Shown here: positions 51,437 through 63,772 of the stretch, in pieces
Layout of the letters: each line of letters opens with the position of its first letter
Position numbering within the stretch: position 1 is the first letter of the stretch
Origin: Rhizoctonia solani
Lineage: Eukaryota; Basidiomycota; Agaricomycetes; Cantharellales; Ceratobasidiaceae
Length of the DNA: 64,000 bases
Direction: 5' to 3'
Assembly: GCF_016906535.1 (NCBI RefSeq)
Contig: NC_057372.1
Span: 2,089,501 to 2,153,500, forward strand
Notes under the pieces: generated by a model
Told to the model about the DNA's origin: nothing
What the model saw: the letters and a program-made list of their open reading frames with translations, nothing else
The model's database searches: none
Translations under genes and position numbers: made by a program

Positions 51437-53295
51437 ATGATCTTTCTACTTCCCAACACGATAATGTTGGGCTCTAAATCACGAAATTTTGGCTCTAAAA
51501 CGGTCTACGGCCCCACCTTTTCTACTGCTTTCAGGAAACATAACAGTCCAGCGCTTCGGCCACGACCACAACCACAACCAAGGGCTCTACATTCCACAGG
51601 AGCACTTGATACAGGAACCGCACCTCTGCCAAGTACAGTAACCCCTCTACACAAGATCATTCATGGTTCAATTCGAGTGAGGCCCAATACTGTCAGGCTA
51701 AAATCCTATTAACCCCAAATCAGGCAAAGGGCCCCATATCCGTCGCCCAGTATATGCAAATGTGTCTCTCTCACCCCGTTGAGGGCTATTACATGAAGGG
51801 CGAACCTATTGGAGCGCAGGGAGACTTCGTTACCAGCCCAGAGATAAGTCAGCTTTTTGGAGAGGTACGTGCGTGGGCTTCAAGTTGAAGAGGAAGCATA
51901 TATCCACTTAGAGAAAGTTAGCTTGTAGGAATTTGGTTGGTTTCTCAATGGCTTGAACGTGGTATGAATCGACCTATACAAGTGGTCGAATTGGGTCCTG
52001 GAAGGGGGACATTGATGGACGATATGCTACGGGTGTGTGATAACCTAAAGCCTGTTTATCAAACTAACAGGAAGAATAAAGACCATCGAGTCTATTGGGC
52101 AAACTCGTGGTCGAGTTCAAGCCGTTCATCTAGTTGAAACGAGCGCTAAGTTGCGAGAAGAGCAAAAGAGTAGACTCAGCGCCCGAATTCCTGCAGAATT
52201 ATTGCATTGGTACGACCGGATCGAAGATGTTCCAAATAATGGTTGTTACTCTCAATTTACTGTAAAGCGATAATCAAAAATTGACCAGGACGATGTAGCG
52301 GACGTGTACACCCTTCTTGTCGCGCATGAATTCTTTGATGCAGTTCCTATTCACATTATCAAGGTAGGTTCATATTGTCACGAGTCCAAGTGAAGTTTGG
52401 TCACAGACTGGCCAGAAAACTCCGGGTGGATTCCAGGAGATCTTGGTTGATATTGATAGAACAGCGCAAATATTGTAAGTATGTATCACTAACTTCATAG
52501 ATCAACTAACCCAACCTTACATGCCAGATCAGATTCCTCTCCTTCCCTAGTGAATAACCCATCTCTTCTCGCAAACAACTCGCCCGCAAAGCCTCAGTCC
52601 CCTGGGTTTCGTTACGTCCTATCGGGCCAATCGTCCCCTCTTGCACGTACTCTAGGCGAATCCTCCGCCAGATTTTCTCAAGTTCCAGAAGGACATAGGA
52701 TCGAAGTGTCCCCTTCCTCGTGGGCCATTGTGCGTGGCGTTGGCGATTTGATTGGCAAAGGCGGAGGAGCCGGGTTGGTGATTGACTATGGGGATGATAG
52801 AGCGTTTGGAGCTTCGTTTAGAGTAAGTGGTCATGGACAGAGAATACGAATTGTATTCACTGAGTGGGACTAAAGGGATTCCATAAACATAAACTTGTGG
52901 ACGTCTTTCATCAACCCGGTTTTTGCGACCTAACCGCTAACGTTGACTTTGCGTATCTAAAAGAAGCACTCAAGTTCACATGTAAGTCGTCTTCTACTCC
53001 CTCCCTCCTGTGACCTTGACGGACTGGCCCTTGTCCAGCAACAACTTCACATGGACCAATAACACAACATGCGTTCCTCGCAAAAATGGGAGCCCCGATA
53101 CGGTTACATCGACTCTTGCAGGGGGCGAAAGATGACGAGACGCGTGAGAGGCTGAAAAAAGGTGCAGCAAGGTTGATAGATTTAGCGGGTATGGGAGGGC
53201 AGTACAAGGTTATGGGCATCACATCTGGAGAGAAACAAGAGCAAGTCTACCCATTTGGGTATGATAGCTCAGAACGGCAGACAAAACAGGCATAG
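51437..53295 (+). CDS. NDUFAF7/MidA-type protein arginine methyltransferase, complex I assembly
   Basis: NDUFAF7 is a mitochondrial SAM-dependent enzyme that symmetrically dimethylates an Arg of a complex I subunit early in assembly. The first exon from 51437 (MIFLLPNTIMLGSKSRNF) is Arg/Pro-rich and fits a targeting leader; the ATG at 51464 is an alternative. Family blocks: GPISVAQYMQMCLSHPVEGY, GAQGDFVTSPEISQLFGE, the SAM motif VVELGPGRGTLMDDMLR, YTLLVAHEFFDAVPIHI, GAGLVIDYGDDRAFG, and GPITQHAFLAKMGAPIRL. The end is MGGQYKVMGITSG...YPFGYDS. Roughly nine introns are needed, including one of 49 nt. The stop is only 10 nt from the stop of the convergent FRA10AC1-like gene, so the 3' UTRs must overlap. 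Confidence 0.93.
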
Positions 53296-53305
53296 GGTAG
53301 GAAAC

Positions 53306-54246
53306 TCAAGAATATTGAGAAGAACCCGCTGCCTGTCGTCGGGGAGAACGAGACCGTCGTTTTGATCGTTCGTGGGAGTGGTCTCTTCTTTCCCGTCGTC
53401 TCGACGAGCTATTGTGGTCCCTCCTGGATGGCCGCTCGTCTCGCTCGCGTTGGCTGGACTTGCTTGATGAACCCTGCTCCTTCTCTAGCTCTTCTCTTTC
53501 CATCACTCTACTTTGCCCTTTCTTTTCCACAGCATTATCAACTCCTTCCTCCCCTTCCGTCCCTTCCCTGTCTCTATCTCGTTTCCACATCAACTTCTTC
53601 TTGCACCTATCGCAAAGAACGACTTTGACAAGTGCACTTTTGGCCTCGCCGTCTTCTAAGTATCCGAACGGTAATTCCAATGTAATAAGTTTAGGCTGAG
53701 GAACCGGTCGATCGTCATCAGCTCGGTGATACGCACACCTCGTGTTGCCACATGTAAACTGCCCTAACCCGGAGATAACTTCTGTTTCGGTACGCCAACG
53801 TAGTGCAAACTGCAGTGCGTATAAGGATCCGTAGTGAACGCGTAAAGAAAGAAACCTTACCTGGCCACTTTTATAATGTTTCAAATCTACAACAGCAAAC
53901 TCCTTGAATAAGCCTCTATAGTATTTGACAGCAATTCTCTCTTCAGGACTAAGCTGTTCTAGCTCTTTGTCGTCGTCATCTCGTAGAAACCTGTAACAAT
54001 TTTCAGTTAATTCCTTTTATTAGTTCAAGAGTGTAAATAGGCATAGAGTATAGGTAAGACTTACTTGTGATGCTCGACCAACCCATCCATCTCTGTCTTT
54101 CCCTTGGCTTGAACCCGAGTAGAGTCACTTGGATTGTAGACATTTTGGAATTGCGTGACATATCGAACGTGTCGAGTGTATGCATCTTGCCCGCCTAGAT
54201 TGTTCCGGAAGACCGAGCGCGCGTGGTCGGACTGAGAGGCGGACAT
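53306..54246 (-). CDS. FRA10AC1-family nuclear protein
   Basis: Homologues of human FRA10AC1 are nuclear proteins found with spliceosomes. From 54246 the protein starts MSASQSDHARSVFRNNLG, followed by the family signature DAYTRHVRYVTQFQNVYN. Exon 2 begins at 53990 (HKFLRDDDDKELEQLSPEER, KYYRGLFKEFAVVDLKHYK). The last exon gives ALRWRTETEVISGLGQFTCG, LELPFGYLEDGEAKSALVK and a C4 zinc-type arrangement (CGNTRC and VVLCDRCKKKLMWKRD). The C-terminal tail is Arg/Ser/Glu-rich with SRRRERRDHSHERSKRRSRS, an RS-like segment fitting a splicing role. The order of blocks matches the human family member from memory. It converges with the NDUFAF7 gene. Confidence 0.88.
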
Positions 54247-55731
54247 GGTTGTTTACATGAAGAAGCAACAAGCGCCGATCAATCAAAAAGGGTGTCCTCA
54301 TTTGGGGGCGCGATTTGTTTGGCTATTCTAGCCGGCGAATAAACTACTAGTTTTGCTGCGGCTTCGTGTCAGGCTGTCGTTTCCCCTAGCTTAGTGATCA
54401 GCAATCCCTGTAGCTTTAGGCTGCTCTGTGGGAATCCCAACGCTCCGAAGTTCTGAACTCAAGATGCTGGACCTCAAGGCTTGAGTCTATATCCCTGATA
54501 CCCGTGGTACTTCTCGCCTGCCAATTGTATGGTGGCGCATATGTGTGATTCGATACGAACATTAACTCTGGTGTCAATCAAAAAGATCAAGATCCCGAAG
54601 CAGATGTGTCACTCATTGTACGAAGGTCTTGTCTTCTGATCCAGTTGAGCCTTGTAATATATTCAGTAAATTAAACAGCCGGTTTAATGTTGAAGAGAGA
54701 CGTAGTCTCTGGGGTACTTGCATAACCTCCGTGTAAACACGGCGAAGGCTAAACTTCGAGTTCTTCAAAGCCGGCGGAACTGAAAGGTAGAAAGTCAATC
54801 ACCCTCAAAGAACACTACAACAATATCAATAGTACGATATAAGCCGTGTTCTACCGGCCTCGAATGCTTGCGGCGGACTTAGAAACAACTAGTGGTTGTC
54901 TTGTCGTCGATTGGGGTTGAGGGGGCCTTCTCGACTCTATAACATTCGTCGAGATCTACAGACCGCCTCCCAGCGGCGTATGCACCTTCCGCCGGGCCGC
55001 AGCACGTTTACCATTCTCGCCTTCTATATGTCGCAACGAATCGTGATGGCATCCTGCGGATGTTGTAGAGAGAGGATCCTACAGATTGTTTACGGTAAAC
55101 GGCAGGTCAGGAACCCGAAGTGGAAATCTCAGTGCCGACGGCAGATCCTTCTTTGACACGTTCTCGATTATTAAGATGATCCAGGTACATACGTACAAAT
55201 CAGACTTCTGTCCGGGTAGTGTACCTGCCACGTACCGGTTAGCCTGCCTAGTTCGTCTGCTGTTCGAGATGGGAACGCGGCCGCGTATATAGGGGTCAAG
55301 TTCTGGTCTTCCACAATCCACGAGGCTCAATGAGCGACCTCTTCGGTCCACCTGGGCCGGGATTGCGCTCGTCTTTCATTCGATAGGGAGAACGTGTATG
55401 TCATGCATATCATCGACTAATTAATTATAATCATCAGATGTCATGCCGAGGAGCGAGATAATCACATGCCAGCGCATCACCTCCACTACCTCCACTACCT
55501 CCACTACATCCACAACGAGCACCACAATGCAAGAATAGGACACACTCAAAGCACTCGTAAGATATGTATGTGGTGACGCTTTTATTCATCCCGTAAACAA
55601 AATACATCGAAATAGTAGGTACTTTACATGCGAACAGCCCAACAATATAGTTATATAGTACAAACGATACCAGACTCAGAGAAGAATGAGTGTTTCAGTT
55701 GCGATCATGATCAGTGAGCGTACGTGAGGTT
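54247..55731. other. 1.5 kb intergenic stretch, no gene seen
   Basis: It lies between the FRA10AC1-like start and the stop of the next reverse-strand gene. Short frames (for example 54896-55156) show no motifs. It includes a small 9-base tandem repeat at 55481-55507. Confidence 0.45.
55481..55507 (+). repeat. Three tandem copies of CTCCACTAC
   Basis: A 9-base unit is repeated three times without change and followed by a degenerate copy (atccacaac). It is a short minisatellite in intergenic DNA. Confidence 0.8.
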
Positions 55732-56490
55732 TTACATGCCGAACCCGTCAAAGTGGCCCTATGTAACGAGGGTATATGTCAGAGACAGTATGAGCGGGAG
55801 GGAGTTGTTCGACTAACCTTGAGCATTCTCTCACCCATAGGGCTGATGCTTCTCTGTTTAATTGGGTCCTGAACCTGCAGACCAAGAGAGTTGCCATTGC
55901 CCCGGAGTGGAGAGGGCTTACGAAGTACGGGGTTGTCTCGTGGTGCTGGGGTGGGCTGATGAATCTGCGGGGGAGAAGAGTTCACAACCGCCGGCTGTAC
56001 AAGAAAGAGAAAGGGCAGCCATCAATATAGATGTCATTAGGAATAATCAGATGGAAATACCCACTCTAGGCGCAAAGGCAGAGCCCAGGCTTAGTCTTCT
56101 CAGCAGACCTTGGCCGCGGTCCATGTCCCCTGGACGGCCCCAAGAGCCAATGCTGGTATGGCGGGTATGGCTACGTGGTGGAGAGGCCGGGAATTCGCCA
56201 TGAAAATCGTCGTGCGAGTGGTCGTCTTCATCTTCTTCCACGACACCTGGCTTCATACCAATAAAGCCGGGACCCTCGGACTTGAAAGCCGAAGTGGTCT
56301 TGAGAGGAGACTGAGGTCCCGAGAATATCTGGGTCAATGACTTGCCCGCCAATGAGGGTGACAATTGCGGCAGAGTCGGCGAGTTGGGAGAAACACTAGG
56401 GGAGTTGGAAAGCCCAGGGAGAGAAGAGAGAGAATACAAAGAGGCAGAGCGAGCGCGGCCTGGGATAGGTTGGGGAGCAGTGGACGACAT
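55732..56490 (-). CDS. Hypothetical Ser/Pro-rich phospho-site protein
   Basis: Minus-strand exons run 56490-56065 and 55994-55818, plus a last exon of about 30 nt ending at 55732 (GHFDGFGM). The start at 56490 gives MSSTAPQPIPGRARSASLYS. It continues with many SP/TP and RxxS sites (SPLKTTSAFKSEGPGFIGM, DRGQGLLRRLSLGSAFAPR, QRSISPMGERMLKGHFDGF). The RRLSLG and RARSAS words are PKA-like phosphorylation sites, and an acidic EEDEDDHSHDDF sits in the middle. No folded domain, signal peptide or membrane segment is seen. The C-terminal SPMGERMLKGHFDGF looks conserved, as in basidiomycete proteins I recall but cannot name. A regulatory phosphoprotein is a guess from composition. Confidence 0.65.
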
Positions 56491-59134
56491 GGTGAGGATG
56501 TATAGGATAAATGGATGATATTTAGTTAATTAAATCTCGTTGAGGGGAGGTAAGAGACCAGCCCTGTCTTTCATCGGCATTTATATGGGATCCCCCGCAC
56601 ACTAACCTAAATGTGGCGCGAAGGCCTCGGAATTTCTGCTCCGCACGTCGTATTGCTCAGCTGATAGGCTTCTTGCCAAGAACGGCAACTCAGCTTGCGC
56701 CCTGGTTTCTCGAATTAAATACACCAGCTGGCAAATTACCAAAGTGATAAGAATCCAAGAATGCAACGAGGGGCTGTACCGCAAGGACAAGGTTGTGACG
56801 AAGTCTGGGCGAAAACGTACATTGACGACAAACGATGAGAGTACCCAGCTGCGGTTTCTTGTTATCTCGTACGCAAATGGATCTCCACCCTGGCACACGC
56901 CGCACCAATTGTAATCTTCACTGCCAAATCTGTCCCATTCACCCCTGGCTCGACTCAGATTAGCTCAAAGGACACAAAATCGAAGGCACGAGGCTCCAAA
57001 GACAGGGGCCTTGACCAATGAACGCCCGGCATCCGCAACTCTGGGCGTTCTCTGAACTTCCAGATACATCTTCGATGAGAGAACATTACGCTTTTGATTG
57101 GAGGTATGCTACCGAAGGGGGCTTAGCTCTCTGAATGAAGATAGAGCGCGTCTTCTGTTACGGACCCAGGCTGAAAAGTGGGGTACATGCGTATACGCAT
57201 CATCGATCTCGATTCTATCTGGGTTCTCCGTGTCCCGAAAAAACCTGGCCAAGATGATCGCACAAGTCCAAGCGCGCGTATCCAAAGCCCGCCGGTATTC
57301 ATTTGTGCCCCGCCGGCCTGATTGTACGTACACACACCCCTCTCGCACATCCCACACATGTCCCGCCGCGACAGAAAACCCAATTGTTCTAGCCCTAGCT
57401 CCCTTCCCACGGCTTGTCCAAATCGGTGAGCCTCAAGAATCGTTTTCTGGTTTGTAATGCCTTCCTGGGTTCGTTTGTACGTTGACGTGGTTCTCGGGAG
57501 TCGTTGGTCGTCGCTGCCGTGGTTTGTACAGGTTGTAGAATTCATCATCGCCTCGAAGACTTGGGTTCTCCGTTATTCATCCGCTGGTCGGCCGTTATCC
57601 ACACACTCCATCTTCACCGTGTTTCTCCGAGAATCATGGTCCGCATTGCCTATTCATAATCTTCCTCATACCTCCACGCGCCGCGCGTCAGTTAGCCGCG
57701 AATTGCTTCACCGCCTAGATGACGGGAGGCTCGCTAATTGGCCTGAAGGAGGGGTCCAGCGTGGCCTACAATCGGTGTAGGTCTATCAAATAAGTAAAAA
57801 ATAGTAAGTAATCGGGTTGAACCGGCCAAAGTGCGTTGGGAGTTATAAAATCGATGACATGAACAAGGAATTTCTGTCAAGTAAGCGTTCCGCCATATGT
57901 AGCTTAGACGGTGGCAAATACGCGTGGTTTAATCAATGTCAAGGTATGAGAACAGATTGACTATGATGTGCGAAATGTTTTAGTCGGTGCCAAATTCATG
58001 GAAAGGGGACCCCAGTTGGTGTCAATGCTTGACAAATCGACGCTAACAAGCGATAGAGCATGTGCTTGATATATGATGGTCCGCGTAGCATAAGTGTCAT
58101 GGGGATGAAGGAAAGCGACGTAGTTCGGAGACACAAAAGGATACAAAGAGACAGAAAAGTGCCTGAAAACCGATGGAAGAAAGTCGCGAAGAGACGTCGA
58201 GTCCCTCGCGACCAGAAAGCGACCAAAGGCCGAACACACTCGGGGGAGACAAAGTATGCCGCTCTCTAAGAGACAAACAGACGTCAAGACAACGCACCTC
58301 TTGGTAAAGATAATCTTTTTTGTTACAATCTCAGTAATATCATATGTCGTCCCAGCGCCCGATTTGTGTTTGGTTAGTATTCCGAGTGGCTTGGGGAGTG
58401 AGGCTATTTTCCTTCGAGTGGTGTACACCAATTCGAAGAGTTACTTTGTCCTGTTTCATTGTTAGTCTGTTGCTCGGTGGTTGCGTCTGTGTGATCATGA
58501 TGCACCCACCGAGTCATCCAACCCCAATACACCTACAAACCCACCTTCCTTTGGACCTTCGACTTCCAGCTTCCCTTGCATCTCGATTAAGAACAGTTCT
58601 TTGCCTAGTCGGACCAGCCGGGGTGCTGCGGAGATCCAGACTTTGGCTCGGGTGGAGCAGCAATGGGAATAATCATCGCTCGGAGCTCAACTGTGATCTG
58701 TTGGAGTTTGAGACAAGCAGATCTAGTCCCAGTAGCTTGATAACGCGATAAATTATATCCAGGAACCAATTAGATGATATACGTTCCGCAACAGAGTGTT
58801 TACGTTGAAAAACAAACGCGAGTCGTAATGAACGAGTCTCAGCAGGTGAAATCCAAAAAGGAAAGGCCCGATGACACGTGACCACACGGCCTGGGGCGAT
58901 TTTTGATCCACGCGGCGCTTGTGAAGTATTTTTGTTTCTCACTGTAACTTTGGTTCTGGGGTTTCGGTTCTGGCTTGAAGTGTAAGTAATTTCTTTGTCT
59001 GTATGATACTCTTGGTGACCAACGCATCTTGTTTCAATAGGATTACCACGCCACAGTGGTCAAATACTCATTTAGGTACCTTATATCTATCACGACTCAT
59101 TACCAGCCAAGATTTCAAAAATATTCTTTGAAAA
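56491..59134. other. 2.6 kb stretch without a supported gene
   Basis: The frame at 57098-57457 contains patches that look coding (KMIAQVQARVSKARRYSFVP; ENPIVLALAPFPRLVQI). The frame near 58481-58672 (NTPTNPPSFGPSTSSFP, ending LARVEQQWE) is Ser/Pro-rich. I could not join them into a convincing gene, so they may be remnants or parts of an unrecognised gene. No RNA gene was seen. Confidence 0.35.
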
Positions 59135-62100
59135 ATGAAAAGGGCAACGACCGCCAGCCAAAGGCTCGCCCTCGAGCTAGTATGTCAATTATATTGACAC
59201 ATACTATCAGCCTAATTACTAAGAAATTCGGGTTAGTCAAGGGCATATTCGGATTCAGCGGCCGCCCTTCCTCGACGGACTTGGGCGCGCCCGGTTACTC
59301 AAACGCAAAGCAATGCACCCGATCCAGCTCCCCTGAATTCAAACCAGCGACAAGGATTGAAACTTCCATGGGATACGCTACCTAGGCCCGAGCCTGAAAG
59401 GAGGCCCGGAAGACCAGGCCAATTCGAGAGGATGCGGCAGGGACAGGGACAGGGTCGAGGGAGAAGAGATGCGCAGGGCCAAGAGCAGGGGAGGTATCAG
59501 CAGAACAGGCAAGCAGGACAGCTGGAACAACGAGAGAGGAACCAACGAGAACAACAATCCCAAACCCCAGCATGGCCTGGGCTTCCTGACCTAAGCTCTC
59601 GGGAGCAAGCTAGAGAACGGGGTCCTCCGCGTCCCAATCAAGGCGGTCGATCTCAGTTCCAACCGCCCTCGACAGTTTACCCTCGCACTTCTTCGCCTTC
59701 TCGTACCTCTACGCCTCGTACCGAACGAGATACCAAGATCCCAGCAAGGTCTTGGGCTGTCTCCATCCCAACCCCCGGGCTTGAAGAAACAAGAGAGTCC
59801 GTAGGAAGAAGAAGAGAGAAGGAAAGGAGGGGATGGGTTACGAAAGAGGATATGGAGGCTATGGAGGCCGAGGCTGAGGCAGCGAGACGAAAAAAGGCTC
59901 AACAAAAAGTCAAGTTGATTGAGGTAGAAGATAGGTCCAAAGACGTATATGTCCCGACTGCAATCTCGGTATCTAACTTGGCACGGTTATTAAACGTGCG
60001 AATAGGTGAGTAGTAGATATCGGATTAGGAATGAAATATTTATGGAAAATCATAGGCCGTTTGCAAGACAAGATATATGCTGTTGGAATGGGGGACACGA
60101 CTTATGACCATATCCTCACATCCGACGATGCCTCGCTTCTCGCCTTAGAATTCGGATACAACCCAGTTGTAGATGAAGATGCCGCATTTGATGTCTATCC
60201 GGAGTAGGTACATTTATCAGCCCATATTATTATGCGCATTTATCCTGTCGTTAGGCATCCTCACCCCGATCCGAGTACTCTTCCCCTCCGACCACCCATT
60301 GTCACCATTATGGGACATGTCGACCACGGCAAAACTACACTCTTAGATACCCTCCGCTCTGCATCCGTCGCAGCAGGTGAAGCAGGAGGTATCACTCAAC
60401 ATATTGGCGCTTTCTCTGTTCCTCTCAAGAATCCCTCCCAATCTTCTAATGCCCCCAAAACCGTTACCTTCCTCGACACACCAGGGCATGCAGCCTTTTC
60501 TGCTATGCGAGCCAGAGGAGCCGGAGTCACCGACATTGTTGTCTTGGTTGTTGCTGCTGATGATGGAGTCATGCCCCAAACTCGGGAGGTCATTGAACTC
60601 ACGAAAGGGGGGGAAGGAGGCGTGCAACTTGTGGTGGCAATTAATAAGTGTGACAAACCGGGTGTCGATACGGTAAGCTCCTCTGTGCTTTATTCGGTTA
60701 AAAATCTTCACTAAGTACACTCAACTATAGGATAAAGTCAAACGGGCCCTGCTTGCGGAAGGAGTTCAGCTTGAAGAATTCGGTGGAGATATTCCGTCTG
60801 TGGAAGTTTCGGGTCTAACCGGTCAAGGCCTCGACACACTTGTCGAGACATTGTCAACGCTGGCTGAAATGGCTGAGTTGCGTGCCGAAGTTGACTTGAG
60901 GGCACATGGGAGGGTGCTGGAGTCCAGAATCGATAAGGGCAGGGGGTGTGTTTACCTTTCTTCCTCCTGATTTTGTGTTAGGCTAATTAGGCTGGGTTAG
61001 GCCGGTGGCGACAGTGCTCATCCAACGCGGCACACTCAAGCCTGGCGCTTCGCTCGTGGCAGGAACAGCCTGGGCTCGCGTGCGTCAAATGACAGATGAC
61101 AAAAATCGACCAGTCAAGCTTGCCAAACCCGGAGATGCGGTGACTGTTGCGGGGTGGAAGGACGTCCCCGCAGCGGGGGATGAAGTACTTCAGGCCGAAA
61201 AAGAGGACGATGCAAAGAAGGCTGTAGTAAACCGAAAAAGGGTTATGGAGACGAGGGCATTAGCTGAGGATGTGGAGAAGATCAACGAGAAGAGGAGAAT
61301 GGATAAGGTACTGGAAGAGCAAGAGAGGGAAGCTGAGGCTGCAGCCAATGGTGATTCGGTTCCGGATGCGACTTCAGAAGTGGTGCAATCAAATGAAACG
61401 GAGGTCAAAGAGCTCAAACTTGTCATCAAGGGAGATGTGAGCGGAAGCGTCGAGGCTGTGGCTGGCGCCCTCTGTGGGATCGGAAACAAGATCGCTCGGG
61501 TAAAGATTGTATCCCAAACTGTAGGGGATGTTAGTGAGTCCGACATTGCGCGTGCAAAGGCTATCGAAGGTGGTTGTTTAACGATAGTATTTATTTCGTT
61601 GTGTTGATGATTTCTTCTAGGCACGGTTGTAGCTTTCAATGTCTCTGCCCCATCCAAAATTCAACAGCTTGCATCCCAGCAAGGGGTCCCGCTACTTAAC
61701 GAAAATATAATCTATAAACTTATGGACGAGATAAAAAAGCGAGTCGTTGCACTCTTGCCAGTGACGTATGAGCAACGCGTCTTGGGCGAAGCAACTGTTC
61801 AAGAAATCTTCACGATTGCGCTCAAGGGCAAGGCGACAATGAATATTGCAGGATGTCGCATTACGAATGGGGTTATTGCGAAACACGCCAAAGTCCGCGT
61901 GGTGAGGGACGGTGCTGAGGTGTATGATGGTATGTCCTTTTTCGAACTTCCTCTCATTTCTATCAGCCCACTGATTCTATCGGGAATTAGGTGCCATTGA
62001 CACATTGAAGCAGCAAAAGAAGGATATGACAGAAATGCGCAAGGGCAATGAATGTGGGATGTCGTTCGCCAATTTCGAAGATCTCAAAGCAGGGGATCAC

Positions 62101-62142
62101 ATTCAAACTTACGAGACAATCGAGAAGCCTGGTGTGCTTTAG
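59135..62142 (+). CDS. Mitochondrial translation initiation factor IF-2
   Basis: This GTPase brings initiator tRNA to the mitochondrial small ribosomal subunit. The proposed start at 59135 gives a basic leader ([15 protein letters not shown]) before an intron with donor gtatgt and an exon from 59224. A disordered Gln/Arg/Gly-rich region follows. The IF2_N part reads [19 protein letters not shown]. The G domain has G1 [17 protein letters not shown]2 region [16 protein letters not shown]3 [18 protein letters not shown] and G4 [11 protein letters not shown]. Domain II contains [14 protein letters not shown] and domain III contains [20 protein letters not shown]. Domain IV contains [20 protein letters not shown] and ends [10 protein letters not shown]. 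Between 59224 and 59386 the frame changes; either a 154-nt phase-2 intron (59232-59385) or an extra base explains it, so the N-terminus is uncertain. Confidence 0.93.
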
Positions 62143-62286
62143 ACCTAGAAAATTAGAATTTCGTCAATTGTATTCCATAGACCACCACTCTTGTTCCCCT
62201 GCATTGTATGATATGCACTCTTTTGAAATTCATGGTTGATCTGAATCTGCATGCCCATATATAAAGGATGTAATCTACATTCGGCT

Positions 62287-63772
62287 TTACGACCTCAGAT
62301 TCTCCTGGCCTAAGACAGGGGCCTTGGCTCCCACCGTGCCAGTACGCCCGGTAACTCCAAATGTCAACTGATACCCATCTGGGATTGCGGTATCGGCCTG
62401 GAGCGCATTCCAGCTCCGATTGTCAGACTTTGCAAGTATCACATCCAGCTAGTGCATTTTGTTAGTCATTCTACTTAGCAAGTCCACCAATAGATGTGTA
62501 CCTTGGTACCGTAGAATTTGTAAGACGATGCCGTTGTATCGATTGTCCCAAACAGCGCAATGGTCCGCTTATCTCTCTTGCCAGCTGGTAAGAAAAGGTC
62601 TATTATGATCTGTATAATAACCCATTAATTATCTATATGATGATAGGGGAGCTGTGATCACGTACCTTATCGGTCTCAAGTACAACAGTGCTTCGCGACT
62701 GATCAGCTTGTTTTGCATATATCGAGACACGAACTTCGGTGGGGGTCTGGTAGTGGTCGATACGGGATTTGACAATCTCTTCAGTGGGTTTCTGTGGCAT
62801 TTAGGTTAGTGATCTATCAATACAAATAGTCAAGTAAGATGGAAAACACACATCTGCTCGTGCCTTGGGTGCGAACACATGCTTTCCAGTCTTGCACCCT
62901 GGAATTGCAAGGAAGTCATCGAAATCGAGTACATGCTTCTTACAGCACACGTATCCCTATCACCAGACCATTTCAGATACTAGTTGATCAGTCTATTGAT
63001 AGTCTGTACCTTGCTACCCTCGTGGAACAGGGGCTAAATTCATTTTTGATTAATTTGTGAAGTTGAGATCGGTGGTTTAATATTCAATCTCACCTGGTTA
63101 GCATGGTACTTGCATTGTGCATCCTCTCCATCTCCCTGCCTGCTCTCCTCATCACTTACGAACGGTTTCCGGCATCCGGGCCGCTTGCACAACGTGCCAG
63201 GAGCTACGGCCACACTAGGGTCGTCTTCGTCTTCGATTATCTCTGCAGGTGGGGCAGGTGTAGTTGCTCGAGGGGTAACGCCAGTCGCGGGAGGGGCGGA
63301 AGGAGCAAGAGACAGAGCAGCGGTCGCTGACTCGATACCAGTTTTGTTCGCGCTGGGCGCTGTTACGACCGGGGCAGCTGGAGCGACTTTTTCAGATGTG
63401 TGAGTTCCATGCGCACAACCCTAGAAGAACTATGGTTGAGCATTCATGAGTTGAGATGAAGCACGCGAATCAAAATGCTCACGGGGATCGCTTGGAACTC
63501 TTCAAAGCTGAGCACCGGCTTGTTCGTCTTCTCGCAGCATGTCCAGGACTTTTGTCCTTCGTGGAATTTCTGATAACCGGACGCGTGTAACTACCTCTGC
63601 TGGCAATAGTAATTGCCCCATATACTCACCGGTGCACCCGGATGGAACGCTGAGGAAGGTTAGTTCGATTGCACCTGTATGCCTCGGTTATTTAGGACTT
63701 ACAGCATACCATATCTTTATTATCCTCCTCGTTGTATTCCTTTCCACATCCCAGACGCGTACACTTAGGCAT
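62287..63772 (-). CDS. CHORD-CS domain co-chaperone (CHORDC1/RAR1 relative)
   Basis: CHORD proteins bind Hsp90 and zinc; animal members join two CHORDs to a CS domain, while plant RAR1 lacks the CS. From 63772 the first CHORD reads MPKCTRLGCGKEYNEEDNKD, then CSFHPGAPKFHEGQKSWTCC and ends IPGCAHGTHTSEK. A Pro/Ala/Thr linker follows. The second CHORD reads LCKRPGCRKPFVSDEESRQG, CKYHANQPLFHEGSKGYVCC and IPGCKTGKHVFAPK. The CS domain carries RIDHYQTPTEVRVSIYAKQA, DLFLPAGKRDKRTIALFGTI and YKFYGTKVDVILAKSDNRSW. The C-terminus is VLGQENLRS. All zinc-binding Cys/His positions of both CHORDs appear present after splicing. It converges with the IF-2 gene, stops about 145 nt apart. Confidence 0.92.
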
